Shown here in pieces: positions 1 to 9,196 of a stretch of DNA of 64,000 bases. The notes below the pieces were generated by a model. The model did not search any database, was not told the DNA's origin, and saw only the letters and a list, made by a program, of their open reading frames with translations. This DNA comes from Rhizophagus irregularis (taxonomy: Eukaryota; Glomeromycota; Glomeromycetes; Glomerales; Glomeraceae), in NCBI RefSeq assembly GCF_026210795.1, contig NC_089438.1, positions 4,237,501-4,301,500 on the forward strand, in the 5' to 3' direction. The position numbers and the translations under genes are program-made. The stretch's first letter is position 1, and each line of letters starts with the position of its first letter.

Positions 1-609
1 GACAACAGTCTAAGTGCGTCACATACTTTTTTCATGTGATTTAGGTGTAACTAACATATATTAACATACCCTTCTTCCCGAAAAGAAATGGAAATATTAT
101 GGGCGGAATTTACACATCTTTTTAGTGAGAAAAAAAGGTTTTCCAATTCACGAGTTACATATAATTCATTGGATAATAGAAAAATGAATTTCATCATTAG
201 TGAACAAGATTTTATGGACACATCGCATTGATCATAATTCACATAACAATCAAAGAAAAGTTTGAGTGATATGGTTGCGAGATTGATATTTATACCACGA
301 TGACAGCGATAGATATTAAAACGATTATTATTAAAGACACAATTTCACTTCGTGGGCAGAGCCCAGATGATACTTTAAAAAGTATGCGTGGGTAACCAAG
401 AAAAAATTATTTCGTAGTCTAAAAGCTATGGAAGTTATTTTGTATCCAAATTAATCGTGATATTTCTTTTAACGCTAAATTGTACAATAGCTGTAGTGGT
501 TTAGTAACACCCGCATTTAACCTATATGTTTTCATACAAGTATTACAAGAGAAGATTTAACTTCTCCAGGAGGCGGGGCTCAACGTCATTTACCAAAGGT
601 AAAGGACTC
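1..609. other. AT-rich flank, no gene recognised
   Basis: No convincing coding sequence is visible here. The stretch lies 3' of the broken Fanzor gene (which is on the minus strand). It contains a short hairpin near 553-569 (gaagatttaacttct type) and a GC-rich palindromic block near 351 (GGGCAGAGCCC) of a kind that recurs at 44035, 45300, 46750 and 47380. If the Fanzor ever had a guide RNA, its 3' part would fall here, but no structure can be shown by eye. Confidence 0.5.
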
Positions 610-1669
610 TTATATTAAGTTATTCACTGTAAGAAAACGTAGAAGAATATTTCTCACACCGTTTAAATCTCTGTCCAGGATAAATAGACAATTTTTACAC
701 TTAAAAGTCCTTGAACCGCCTAGCTTATCATTAACAATTCCACAATTTCCACAAGTTTTACTCGTATATTCCTCAGAACATATTATGACTTTGCAGTGGG
801 GATATTCTCTTGCTTTGTGAAGCAAATATTGACGGAAACGATAATGACTCCAGGTGCACATAGCTCTGGCATGAGCGTCTTGCCGCTCAACCACGCTTTT
901 TATCCATTAACTTATCATATATAATTTGCTATTTAGTGTATTACAAATGAAAATGTCAACAAAAAAATCCAGTTATTGATTAGTAATCCACGTGTACATT
1001 ATTCTTTAGAAACGAAGTTTCTAATTTCTCCAGTTCTAGATGGAATCTAGGTCTTATCATACGCCGTGTCTGGAACTCAGGAAAAAGCACTATCCTGTGG
1101 TTACTGCATAGCCACTTAGCTAATTTCCTATGACAGTCATCTACTAAGTTTCGTATCTTTTTCTGTATGCGTAGCATACATCGTCTCAATTTATATCGAA
1201 ATCGTTTACATTTGTTCCCATGAACAGTATCCTTTTTACTTTGTACTTTATCGTAGGCGTAACATAGTCGATATATTCTTCTGATATCACCATTTCCCCA
1301 TGATGCAGTATAACCATCTGGTGAATAACAAGTCATAAACGTTCGAACGCCTGGATCTAATGAGATGAGTTGAGTTCTTCTTTGTTTCTCGCTTACTATG
1401 AATGGACCTTGGTTCTCGGTCCGCAATTCAAGTGGTTTTGGAATACAAAAATAAAACTCACCCAGCCTATTCATCACTAAACGGCTATCATAGTTAAGGT
1501 TCGCAGGGATAGTTCTAGAAGATTTTATCTTCCAAAGAAATGAGTATTCGCCTCTTTTCCGTCCCCCTTCATAATTTTCCTCGTTCCTCGAAAAATCATG
1601 AAGATATTTTGTATACACTTACCTACTAGTCAACAACAGGAATAGACTGTAGATAAATACATGCTCATG
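610..1669 (-). pseudogene. Fanzor (eukaryotic TnpB-like nuclease), C-terminal half
   Basis: Fanzors are RNA-guided nucleases related to TnpB. Two open segments carry the C-terminal half. The segment 980-1618 shows the RuvC-I aspartate in LDPGVRTF and a RuvC-II-like glutamate in LFPEFQ. The segment 610-894 shows the zinc ribbon (TCGNCG and KCKNC) and the RuvC-III aspartate in DRDLNGVRNI. They are separated by about 85 bp with stops, which could be an unrecognised intron or decay. The N-terminal half lies 40 kb away at 41701-42325 on the same strand, so the gene was split by the Maverick-like insertion. Family assignment is firm; activity is excluded in this state. Confidence 0.85.
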
Positions 1670-1674
1670 ACTAC
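1670..1674. repeat. Target site duplication (left), ACTAC
   Basis: ACTAC directly precedes the terminal GTCGTCGGGC of the left terminal inverted repeat. The same five bases follow the right terminus at 41696-41700. Five-base duplications fit a retroviral or Ty3-type integrase; Mavericks are usually reported with 5-6 bp. Confidence 0.9.
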
Positions 1675-2181
1675 GTCGTCGGGCTGGTAGTGTGTCTCGC
1701 TAGCGCTCACCCCACCTCGGCCTCAAGGGCCTCGCAGTACCTACATCACCCCTCCGTGGGGCAGGTTTACCTGCCACAGTACCATGGTCTGCCACGGTAT
1801 TTTTCCACTTATTTTTTTTTCTACATTTTTTCTTATATATAACTTACTATGACAACTATGGCAACTATGGCAGACTACTTAAAAACGGAATAAAAACGCG
1901 AATAAAGCCGAAATCAAACAGAATCTCCTGCCATAGTACCTGCCATAGTACGAAAAATCTTATAATAATACTATGGCAGCCTTAGTTAGCCCCTCAGACC
2001 CCAAAACCCGATTCACGCTATGATTACCCTTTATATACTCACCTAGACCCTCCAAGTATGATTCCCTATGTCCTGAACTATGGCACCCGAACTATGGCAG
2101 CCGAACTATGGCACCCGAACTATGACCACTTACCCCCGTCAGAAAAAATATATTCGGCAATTGAAGATTAGGTAACTATAA
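1675..2181 (+). repeat. Left terminal inverted repeat of the Maverick-like element
   Basis: It matches the reverse complement of 41173-41695 almost base for base, apart from small indels. The outer about 120 bp is GC-rich against the AT-rich surroundings. The inner part holds many copies of CTATGGC/GCCATAG, including a 14-bp direct array (actatggcacccga) near 2075-2125. The innermost bases carry the AATTGAAGAT promoter-like motif used by the first gene. Confidence 0.93.
2158..2170 (+). promoter_or_regulatory. Shared promoter-like motif CAATTGAAGATTA
   Basis: It lies 21 bp upstream of the ATG at 2192, inside the left inverted repeat. The same motif recurs upstream of six other genes of the element (see 17517, 18236, 35520, 36102, 38613, 41184). 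A promoter role is inferred from position and recurrence. Confidence 0.6.
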
Positions 2182-2191
2182 GTAACATACA

Positions 2192-2707
2192 ATGATAAAC
2201 TTACACGCCGCCACTTCTCTTGCTGAAGACCTCGGGCTTGATCTTGTAGACATCTATGGAATCCGTAAATGGATCCAAATTCGGGCATCACCCCTCAATG
2301 ATCCGGACATAGTAGCAGAGATGGTCAGAAACCTTCCGGTTAAAGAATTCGGAAAACATCTCAAGATTAACAGACTCTGGTATAACTGTTGTAAAGCCGA
2401 GTTGTGGAAGCGGCATAAAGAAGCCGAAGAGGTATACAAACAGGCAGTAGACTACTACAAGGAAGCCATTGACAATTTCAATGAAGCCGATCAGAAAAAA
2501 TACACCAGGTTTGCAGGGATGGTAGTAATAGAAAGAGCACTCCTCAGATGCGGCTTTATAACGCAAGAGTCCGACTGGGAGAAATGGACTCAAATAACGT
2601 ACAACATTTAATTGCTTAAGGAAGGTCGCACTTCTGACGACTCGGATGATGAATCAGATGATGGAGAGGTATCTCTCGATGACTCAGATGATGAGGAATA
2701 CTTTTAG
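2192..2707 (+). CDS. Element gene of unknown function, acidic tail behind an in-frame stop
   Basis: First gene inside the left inverted repeat, transcribed inward, with the shared motif 21 bp upstream. The protein is 139 residues to a TAA at 2609-2611. It is mostly helical-looking, with a charged region rich in Lys, Glu and Tyr at about 70-105. In the same frame after the TAA, a further 31 codons run to TAG at 2705-2707 and encode an Asp/Ser-rich acidic tail (DDSDDESDDGE type). This suggests either a CAA-to-TAA nonsense change or a natural short protein followed by a coding relic. I do not recognise the family. No Cys clusters or membrane segments are seen. Confidence 0.65.
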
Positions 2708-2716
2708 AAGGCGGTA

Positions 2717-3037
2717 CTAATCCGTCTTCCTCTTTTTTGCCTCCTTAAGGCATTTATCAATACACTGCTTACACGTGTCATCAGAATCTAAGATTTTCTG
2801 CCCGAGTTTTTTGCATTGCCGATTGTACGCCGTCTGATGTCTTTTAGCCGCAGTTTCTTTTTTCTTCTCCTTGGTTTTCTTTTTGATAACCCAGTCTATC
2901 CCAGTAAAAGTATTCTTATGCATACCACAAACTGTGCAATCACCATGCAGCCGGTAACGCCCATTTGTGGTCATATCTTGTATTTCACTAGCAGTCTCGG
3001 TTTCCTTCTTACACTTTAGGCAGTAAAATCGTGTCAT
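2717..3037 (-). CDS. Small zinc-ribbon protein (DUF5679-like)
   Basis: 106 residues starting at the Met before TRFYCLKCKK; the longer upstream reading frame overlaps the integrase gene and is ignored. The N-terminus has two Cys pairs, CLKC at residues 6-9 and CTVC at about 36-39. This spacing and the NGRYRLHG loop resemble DUF5679 zinc ribbons, which occur in large DNA viruses and related elements. The rest is Lys-rich, with two further Cys pairs near the C-terminus, and may bind nucleic acid. It is divergent from the integrase gene with a 44-bp gap. The exact role is unknown; the family call is from motif memory. Confidence 0.7.
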   Translation of the reverse strand: MTRFYCLKCKKETETASEIQDMTTNGRYRLHGDCTVCGMHKNTFTGIDWVIKKKTKEKKKETAAKRHQTAYNRQCKKLGQKILDSDDTCKQCIDKCLKEAKKRKTD

Positions 3038-3081
3038 TTTAAGATTTGAAGTCCAAAATCTTTCCTTTAATTTGTCGTAAT

Positions 3082-4173
3082 ATGTCGCAATTAGAGAATT
3101 ACTACAAATACTACAATCTCTCCGGAGTACCAGCACGAATTCTAAAAGGTGAGGAGCACTACAACCTATACAAAAAGCCCCTAAAGGAAAAGTCATCAGA
3201 GCGTCCACGAGTAGTTGTATGGAAACCAAATGCGACGCATCAGGCAGATCTCGCAGAGATGCCAGTCGACCCCAAAGGATTCCACTATTTCTTCGTAGTG
3301 GTGGAAGTCGCGGGTAAACGAGTCGACGCAGAACCCCTAAAGGATAAGACTGCAAATAGGGTTCTAAATGGGTTTGTCAAAATCTACAGAAGAAATCGTA
3401 TTAAGCCACCAACACACAGACTGGAGACAGACTCCGGATCAGAATTCACTAACGACCAGGTACGTGATTTTTTCCTGAACAGCCTAGGGGTAATGATGAG
3501 GTTCAGTGAACCAGGAAGACACAAACAGCAATCATACGCTGAACGAGCCATCCAAGCAATCCAGGAACCTCTCCTAAAACGAATGGTGGCACAGGAGTTG
3601 AAGACCGGGGTGACATCCATGGAATGGTCAGAAGATTTCCGTGATGTAGTTAATAAAATAGATGAAATCTGGCAAAGAAATCCCCCAGACATTCTGACAG
3701 GGTCACCCAAAGTGTCAAAAAAGACGGAACTTCTCTCTGAAGGAACACATGTCCGAGTCAAGTTAGACGAACCTATTTCAGTACTCGGGAATAAACTCCA
3801 TGGAAAATTTCGTACAGGTGACATAAGATGGAATCCCAATATCTGTGTCATCAAAAAAATGATCCTCTCACATGAACAGCCTCCTACGTATCTTCTTGAT
3901 GGACCACACGGGCGTCTAGGTGTATCCAGATGTGCGTACACCCGAAAAGAGTTGCAGATTGTTCCAGAAAATGAACATCCCCCACCTGACTCCGTGATAA
4001 GAGGGCAACCCGAAAGATTTGTACCTGAGCGGATACTCCGGCATCGCATCAGGAAGGGTCAAGACCAGTATCTAGTCAAGTGGGAACGATACCCAGATAC
4101 CGAAGCCACTTGGGAACCCGCTGACCGGTTGGAGGAGGATGTCCCTGCCTTAATCCGCAAGTTTTGGGAATAA
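3082..4173 (+). CDS. Retroviral-type integrase with C-terminal chromodomain
   Basis: 363 residues from the Met of MSQLENYY; an in-frame ATG at 3046 is possible but lies in the gap shared with the divergent zinc-ribbon gene. The DDE core shows D56 (HQADLAEM), D117 (TDSGSEF) and E154 (SYAERAIQ), giving a D-D-E spacing of 60 and 36. Residues about 312-363 form a chromodomain (YLVKWERYP, then TWEP). Such c-integrases insert Mavericks and give 5-6 bp duplications, which matches ACTAC at the ends. The chromodomain may steer insertion to marked histones. It converges with the protease gene, 29 bp away. The frame is intact, so this protein may still be functional. Confidence 0.95.
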   Translation: MSQLENYYKYYNLSGVPARILKGEEHYNLYKKPLKEKSSERPRVVVWKPNATHQADLAEMPVDPKGFHYFFVVVEVAGKRVDAEPLKDKTANRVLNGFVKIYRRNRIKPPTHRLETDSGSEFTNDQVRDFFLNSLGVMMRFSEPGRHKQQSYAERAIQAIQEPLLKRMVAQELKTGVTSMEWSEDFRDVVNKIDEIWQRNPPDILTGSPKVSKKTELLSEGTHVRVKLDEPISVLGNKLHGKFRTGDIRWNPNICVIKKMILSHEQPPTYLLDGPHGRLGVSRCAYTRKELQIVPENEHPPPDSVIRGQPERFVPERILRHRIRKGQDQYLVKWERYPDTEATWEPADRLEEDVPALIRKFWE

Positions 4174-4202
4174 AAAATAAATATTCCCTATTTTTTGTCT
4201 CC

Positions 4203-4937
4203 TCAATTCACATCAGAAACTATCGGGATAAAAACATTCTTCTCATTACAAGTAAGGGCGATATGTTCACGTGATTCATGGACATCATAATTGTAACGTT
4301 TCAGACACGTCCGGCTCAATCCAATCTCCCTATGCTTGTAATCGCTTAAAACCGCGAGATTCTCAGTGATTACACAATCAGGGGTTAGTTTGATTGACAC
4401 ACCTTTTACCATGCCGAATGTCCTACCAGAACCCGGAGCGCCGGATATGTTATGTGTAATACTCTTGTTGATATCCAACCCTAATTCTTCAGCGGCTTCC
4501 CTCTGAATAAAAGACGCGTTAGCACAAGTGTCTGCTAAACACTGAATTGCTATCCCATTGACCTTCCCATCCAGCGCTAAAAGATCTTTAGTATTCTCCA
4601 AACGAGTTATGTCAATATCCATCGGGTCATCTTCCCTGATATCCTCTTCTTGTTTTTCCTCAACTAGGTCTTCCGGAATCTCCGTACTTTTACGAGCAGA
4701 CTTTAATTCTTCCCGAAGAATCTCGCGGAGTAATTTTCTAAAATCTGCAGACCTTAATAAACTTAATGAATCATTTTTGGTGACGGCTTTTATAAGTGTG
4801 GGCTTACTACTAGTAACCTTCACAGGAATCTTAATAGGAGTCATTTTAACTGATTTTTTTGGAACAGATTTAAGAAGTTTCGAGATACTTACACCCTTAT
4901 CCGAGTTTACTTTTTTTTTGTACTTCGAACCGCACAA
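4203..4937 (-). CDS. Retropepsin-like aspartic protease (pro), probably expressed by frameshift
   Basis: The reading frame has no ATG near its start and overlaps the end of the Gag-like gene by 31 bp. It is offset by -1 at an A9 run, so it is probably made as a Gag-Pro fusion. The N-terminal third is Lys-rich, followed by an acidic segment. The catalytic motif is LADTCANASFI, a D-T-x-A-type retropepsin site, followed by the AAEELGL helix typical of retrotransposon proteases. A GAPGSGRTFG flap-like loop follows. One catalytic Asp per chain implies a dimer. The usual DTG/DSG is DTC here, which is unusual. The role is probably processing of the Gag-like protein. Confidence 0.8.
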   Translation of the reverse strand: MCGSKYKKKVNSDKGVSISKLLKSVPKKSVKMTPIKIPVKVTSSKPTLIKAVTKNDSLSLLRSADFRKLLREILREELKSARKSTEIPEDLVEEKQEEDIREDDPMDIDITRLENTKDLLALDGKVNGIAIQCLADTCANASFIQREAAEELGLDINKSITHNISGAPGSGRTFGMVKGVSIKLTPDCVITENLAVLSDYKHREIGLSRTCLKRYNYDVHESREHIALTCNEKNVFIPIVSDVN

Positions 4938-6403
4938 ATCCGAAAACCACCTTCCTCATCGGGAACAATTTTCAAGTCATCAAAACTCGCGGTATTAGTA
5001 TCAATATCCATAGCATCATCACTAAGATCGAGGTTTCTCATTGCTCGGGCTAATTCCAGATCATCGCGTCTATCTTTAGCCTTCTGAAGTCTCTTTGGAA
5101 ATCTTTTAGACATCTCATATCCCATAATAAGATCAATAACATGTTGATCATCCTCACTAGTCCACTCAGGAGCATCAGGGTCACCAGGGTCATCACCAAA
5201 ATTATGATCTACATAACCATCATCCCAATCAGGATCCTGATGATCCTGAACAACACGTGGCCGTGGCTTTAGCCGAACAGGTTTAATCTGTTGTCTATAG
5301 ACCGGTGGTTTACGAACTGGCTTAGATGCTTGTAATTGTTTAAATTGTGCCTGGAAATTCTTGGTAAGTTCCTCGGCTTGTGCCTTGAGCAATTCTTGTA
5401 ATCGTTCTTGAGTAATAACGTCTGTCGACCTTTGTATTACAGCACCTTCGTGTGGAGTCACGGGATGAGTATAGCCAGCCAATTCCTCTTTTTTAGCCTT
5501 TTCAATACCCTGGCGCCTTTGTAATCCATAGAACATTTCACCCTTTCGTCGCTCAAGATCACTCAATCTATCGATTAATATATTAAGAGGCGCCGCCCCG
5601 ATTCTGGAAGCTTCAATAACGTTTTCCGGCAAAAGTCCTCTATAGAACTGGTCAGTAACCATAATTCGATTATATCCTACAATATCCCCAGCCCTCTCAA
5701 CTCGCTTATAGTAAGATCGAACAGGTTCACCTTGTTCCTGGTAAAGATTACTAAATCGTATCTGAAGTCTTTCTTCCACGACGGTTGGAAAATTTGTACG
5801 CATATGCATAAATGCTTGATCCAGGAGAATCCCCTGTAAGACTATTGGTTGATTCTGGACAGCAGCATTAAATGGACTTCCATGATTTCCCAACCCATTA
5901 ACGGGTTGATGAGTAGGACGTCCGCCCGCACGCCTCCACTGCTCTTCAACTTTAAAATTCGTTCTAACGATATCAGCGCGTGATGGGAAAAATGCATCTC
6001 CAACGGTTACCGCCACATTACCTGCAACCCTTGAATATACATCAGCATCAGACCCGGGTAAGTAAGTACCAACATGTAATCCATTAGCAACCTCAGGAAC
6101 AGCTAAAGCTCTGAACGCTCGGCGAGTAGCACCGGCTCCACCATTTGCAGTAGCCACTAACCGAATATTCAAGAGTTCCCAATTTTTTCCAGTAAGTTCT
6201 GCATCAAACCACCTCGCCGCTTCATCTCTCATACAGCTACGAAGAACCCCCATCGCTCGCACCCGACCAGGAGGCGCACCGGCATCGTCCAATGGATCAA
6301 TACCAACGGTATTAATATACCCTAAAAAGTTATCAATAAAAAGATTAAGATCTTCATCTTCCCGACCATGAAATATGGGGGCAGCTATACCAACGGCAGC
6401 CAT
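4907..6403 (-). CDS. Gag-like structural protein
   Basis: 498 residues. The first about 80 residues (FHGREDEDLNLFIDNF, then DEAARWFDAEL and KNWEL) match the pattern of Ty3/Gypsy Gag capsid N-domains. Residues about 210-300 (RFSNLYQEQGEPVRSYYKR, then FYRGLLPENV) match the capsid C-domain pattern. About 120 residues between them, rich in Gly and Ala, are an insertion relative to usual Gag. The C-terminal third is basic, then very acidic; no CCHC knuckle is seen. It overlaps the coiled-coil gene upstream by 19 bp and pro downstream by 31 bp, which suggests one transcript. No LTR, RT or RNase H adjoins it, so it appears to be a native gene of this DNA element. Family call from motif pattern; particle formation is inference. 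Confidence 0.75.
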   Translation of the reverse strand: MAAVGIAAPIFHGREDEDLNLFIDNFLGYINTVGIDPLDDAGAPPGRVRAMGVLRSCMRDEAARWFDAELTGKNWELLNIRLVATANGGAGATRRAFRALAVPEVANGLHVGTYLPGSDADVYSRVAGNVAVTVGDAFFPSRADIVRTNFKVEEQWRRAGGRPTHQPVNGLGNHGSPFNAAVQNQPIVLQGILLDQAFMHMRTNFPTVVEERLQIRFSNLYQEQGEPVRSYYKRVERAGDIVGYNRIMVTDQFYRGLLPENVIEASRIGAAPLNILIDRLSDLERRKGEMFYGLQRRQGIEKAKKEELAGYTHPVTPHEGAVIQRSTDVITQERLQELLKAQAEELTKNFQAQFKQLQASKPVRKPPVYRQQIKPVRLKPRPRVVQDHQDPDWDDGYVDHNFGDDPGDPDAPEWTSEDDQHVIDLIMGYEMSKRFPKRLQKAKDRRDDLELARAMRNLDLSDDAMDIDTNTASFDDLKIVPDEEGGFRICAVRSTKKK

Positions 6404-7089
6404 ATCGTATTTTGTGGATGGTTGAGAGGAGGTGGAGGAAGGTTCAATTGTCTAATCCGAAACCATTGTACTTGGATACGCAAAGCGGCTATTTGTTGGA
6501 AAAGTCGATTCCTAAGACGTCCCAATGTCCAAATTCCAAAAAGAACCCGATTATTGGCATATACAAGCCGATTTCGTGCCGCATCACGCTCGCCTATAGC
6601 TCTATTACGTTCACCTATAGCTCTATTACGTTCTCCTCTCATAAGATTATATTGCTGCTGAAGACGACGATTAGTCGTCCGCATACCACCAAACTCACGT
6701 TCCAATTCAGCCAAATTAGCTTCTAAACCAGTAATAGTATCTTGTACGTTATTTAGCTCATCTTGTGTAAGACCTAACAAACCCGTTTGAACCTCGAGTT
6801 CATCTTGTAATTCATCACGTTCTTTTCGAGATCGATCACGTTCCGCTTTTAATATATCGCGTTCTTCGTATGTTTCTCTACAGCGATGAATCAATAAATT
6901 AAGAGCATGTTTAAGACGATGGTTTGCATTTTGTACATCTCGATTAACAACCATGCGATCACTGACAGTTAAAAAATCTGTTAGATCCTTAATTACCGCA
7001 ACTAATGGTATATTATTCATATCACGCAAATCCCTAGGAGGCGGTCCAGTAGGCTCTGAAGGAGTATAAATTGCAATTGGTGTCAACAT
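6385..7089 (-). CDS. Coiled-coil protein upstream of the Gag-like gene
   Basis: 234 residues. Residues about 70-175 form a long heptad-like coiled coil rich in Glu, Arg and Leu, with a short internal duplication (ERNRAIG twice, then ERDAARN). The C-terminal 45 residues are basic/aromatic, then proline-rich. There is no membrane segment or zinc site. The gene overlaps the Gag-like start by 19 bp and is divergent from the ATPase gene with a 31-bp gap. A scaffold or minor structural role beside Gag is possible but not shown. Confidence 0.75.
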   Translation of the reverse strand: MLTPIAIYTPSEPTGPPPRDLRDMNNIPLVAVIKDLTDFLTVSDRMVVNRDVQNANHRLKHALNLLIHRCRETYEERDILKAERDRSRKERDELQDELEVQTGLLGLTQDELNNVQDTITGLEANLAELEREFGGMRTTNRRLQQQYNLMRGERNRAIGERNRAIGERDAARNRLVYANNRVLFGIWTLGRLRNRLFQQIAALRIQVQWFRIRQLNLPPPPLNHPQNTIWLPLV

Positions 7090-7120
7090 CGTATTTAAAC
7101 TAAGATAGAATAAAATTCAA

Positions 7121-8314
7121 ATGGATCTTTATGTATACAATTTGGACGAGTACACGACCGACTCAAGACAGGGTAATGAGTTTGCCCCATCATGGCCTTT
7201 CCGTCTTGCCGTAGCAGGAAGTTCTGACTCAGGTAAGACAACTATGATTATTAATTTGTTAATGGGAGACAAGAAGGCAAAGGAGGATGGCGAAAGGTAC
7301 ATATTATGTGATGCGGTAATTCTAGTTGGCAGATACCTTGATGAACCGAAGTGGGCAGTCGTACGTGATTTTTTCAAAGAAGAAGAAATTCCGTTTACCG
7401 CAGTATCCCATAGTGAGATTCCAAATGTTAAGGACTTCAACTCCACCCAGGCTACTGTGGTAATCTTCGAGGATTTGATGGATGCGCCTAAAAAAACCCA
7501 GGATCTCATCACTGGATTTTTTACACACGGGCGTCACAAAAATATCTCGTGTATCTATGTGGCCCAAAGATTCTTTACCATTCCTAAGGCTATTCGTGAA
7601 AATGTGAATTATATTTCCCTACATGAAGGTCACGGAAGTTTGACCGATACTAAGAGGATCATCCGCCAGTATACAGAAGAATCGGAGTCACTAGCTCCAG
7701 TAATCGATGACCTTACTCTACAACGCGAATTTATAGTATTTGATCTTAGAAGATCCAAGAGCGATCCATTATCTATTCGGGTTAGATGGGATACTAGTCT
7801 CAGTTCGATCACTGATCAATCTCAGTTCGATCCTAGTTCGATCTCAGTTCAATCCCCGTTCGATCCGAGTTTGAACCCAGTTCGATCGAAGTTCAATCTG
7901 AGTTTGAACCCAGTTCGATCGAAATTTAGTTCCTATGGCCAGAAAGCCGTAGCTGAAGCAAAAAAGTCCTCCCAGCTAATCGAGTTTGCTCGGGAATATC
8001 CGTCGCCTAAAGAGAGAAAACACCTTCTCGTATCTGGTGTTATAGCTAAGAACGCAGATACCTGGATTAAGTACGTCTTTCGGGAAGCCTACGGATTATC
8101 TGGTAAAACCCTGGGATCAGACTTCCAAAACTTCTTAGCAAAAGTACGGGATAGGACCACGAAGACTGAAATTCCAAAACCTAAGACCGTAAAGGAGTTA
8201 TTCTCCCGATATGAAGTCCTGAAGTCTAGTCACCCTTTGGATAATAAAAAAATAATAGAAGGCATCGGGGTCCTTTTACAGATCTTTTCTAAGGGTCATA
8301 TGGACCGTTGTTAA
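7121..8314 (+). CDS. A32/FtsK-HerA-type DNA packaging ATPase, interrupted near its 3' end
   Basis: The Walker A motif is AGSSDSGKTT (residues 32-41), Walker B is VVIFED (113-118), and the sensor-like CIYVAQRFF follows (144-152). This is the order seen in A32-type packaging ATPases of Mavericks and large DNA viruses. Residues about 225-275 form a repeat linker (SLNPVRSKF twice) encoded by a DNA minisatellite. The C-terminal about 120 residues are an unassigned extra domain. The frame enters the Gypsy LTR at 8309 and stops after two foreign-affected codons. The native frame resumes at 16856 behind the second LTR and ends at TAA 16889-16891, 11 codons later. The truncation removes only these last residues, so the ATPase core is intact. 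Confidence 0.9.
   Translation: MDLYVYNLDEYTTDSRQGNEFAPSWPFRLAVAGSSDSGKTTMIINLLMGDKKAKEDGERYILCDAVILVGRYLDEPKWAVVRDFFKEEEIPFTAVSHSEIPNVKDFNSTQATVVIFEDLMDAPKKTQDLITGFFTHGRHKNISCIYVAQRFFTIPKAIRENVNYISLHEGHGSLTDTKRIIRQYTEESESLAPVIDDLTLQREFIVFDLRRSKSDPLSIRVRWDTSLSSITDQSQFDPSSISVQSPFDPSLNPVRSKFNLSLNPVRSKFSSYGQKAVAEAKKSSQLIEFAREYPSPKERKHLLVSGVIAKNADTWIKYVFREAYGLSGKTLGSDFQNFLAKVRDRTTKTEIPKPKTVKELFSRYEVLKSSHPLDNKKIIEGIGVLLQIFSKGHMDRC
7798..7926 (+). repeat. Coding minisatellite in the ATPase linker
   Basis: Units built on cagttcgatc and gtttgaacccagttcgatcg repeat in tandem, the last long unit twice almost perfectly. They encode a repetitive Ser/Asn/Pro-rich linker between the ATPase domain and the C-terminal domain. 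Confidence 0.7.
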
Positions 8315-8800
8315 CAGGTCCGTCTCAGACTCTGTCAACTATAACTAAACGTTAGGGAGTCAATAGCTATAACGTAGTTTATATCAGCAAGACACGCAAA
8401 AATACAATACGCAAATATAACACAATCACAGTTCGTTTTTAATATAAGAGTTTATTAAATAGTTAATACAAGTTAATCCCTAACTTATACTATCTATTTT
8501 CTATCTATCTGACACACTGACACACACTTTAACTTAAGAAAAATCAAAAGATATTTATATAAAAATAAAATATAAAGAAAATAATATAACTAAAATAAAT
8601 AAAGTAAATATAATAAATGTAATAAATAAAAGAAATAATAAAAATAATAAAAATAACATAAATAATATAAATAACAAAAATAACAATTGTAACGTTAATC
8701 AGATCTACAAAATTATTTGATTACATAATGATTGATCTACTAATTAATCATCTGATTTTTGAATCACGTGATTTTTACTGCGCCATAATCTTCGTTATCA
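8309..8800 (-). repeat. 3' LTR of the Gypsy element
   Basis: 492 bp, TG...CA ends, nearly identical to 16360-16851. Its outer edge interrupts the packaging-ATPase gene. Confidence 0.95.
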
Positions 8801-8812
8801 AATCTCCCTCAC
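8801..8812 (-). promoter_or_regulatory. Polypurine tract of the Gypsy element
   Basis: On the minus strand GTGAGGGAGATT directly abuts the 3' LTR, the expected position of the plus-strand primer. Confidence 0.7.
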
Positions 8813-9196
8813 TAAATTTTGAGTTCCCACGAAAAATAATTAAAGCCAAATAAATTTTATCTTTTCTTTTCACTTCACTCCCAACCCGCTAGTAAATGAA
8901 AAAAAACTGGTCATCCATGTAATACCAAAACAGTAGGCCCTCGAAAGGGACACGAACTAAAGTCCATGTAAAGCTAAGGTATTAGCCTTCTCAAATGTGG
9001 CCATCAAATGATCAGGACACGGGTGACATCAATCCTGGGAAAAAATTCATTATCAATTTAAAAGAAAATCATGAATTATGGGATCGGGATGGGCTGGTAA
9101 ATCATCAGAAAATTGTTGTAAGTTTTTTTTCCATAAATGTTGAAAATCTGGTAACCTAATTAAGATTTTTCTCGTCTCCTTTCTTTTCTCGTCATC

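Noticed and set aside
3046..3081. Upstream ATG as integrase start
   Set aside because: It lies in the short divergent gap next to the zinc-ribbon start; the Met of MSQLENYY at 3082 is the more likely start. Not excluded.
4203..7089. The Gag/protease/coiled-coil trio as a separate, partly deleted LTR retrotransposon inserted into the element
   Set aside because: No LTR, primer site, RT, RNase H or flanking duplication is visible. The gaps to integrase (29 bp) and ATPase (31 bp) are as tight as between other native genes. Kept as the main alternative to test.
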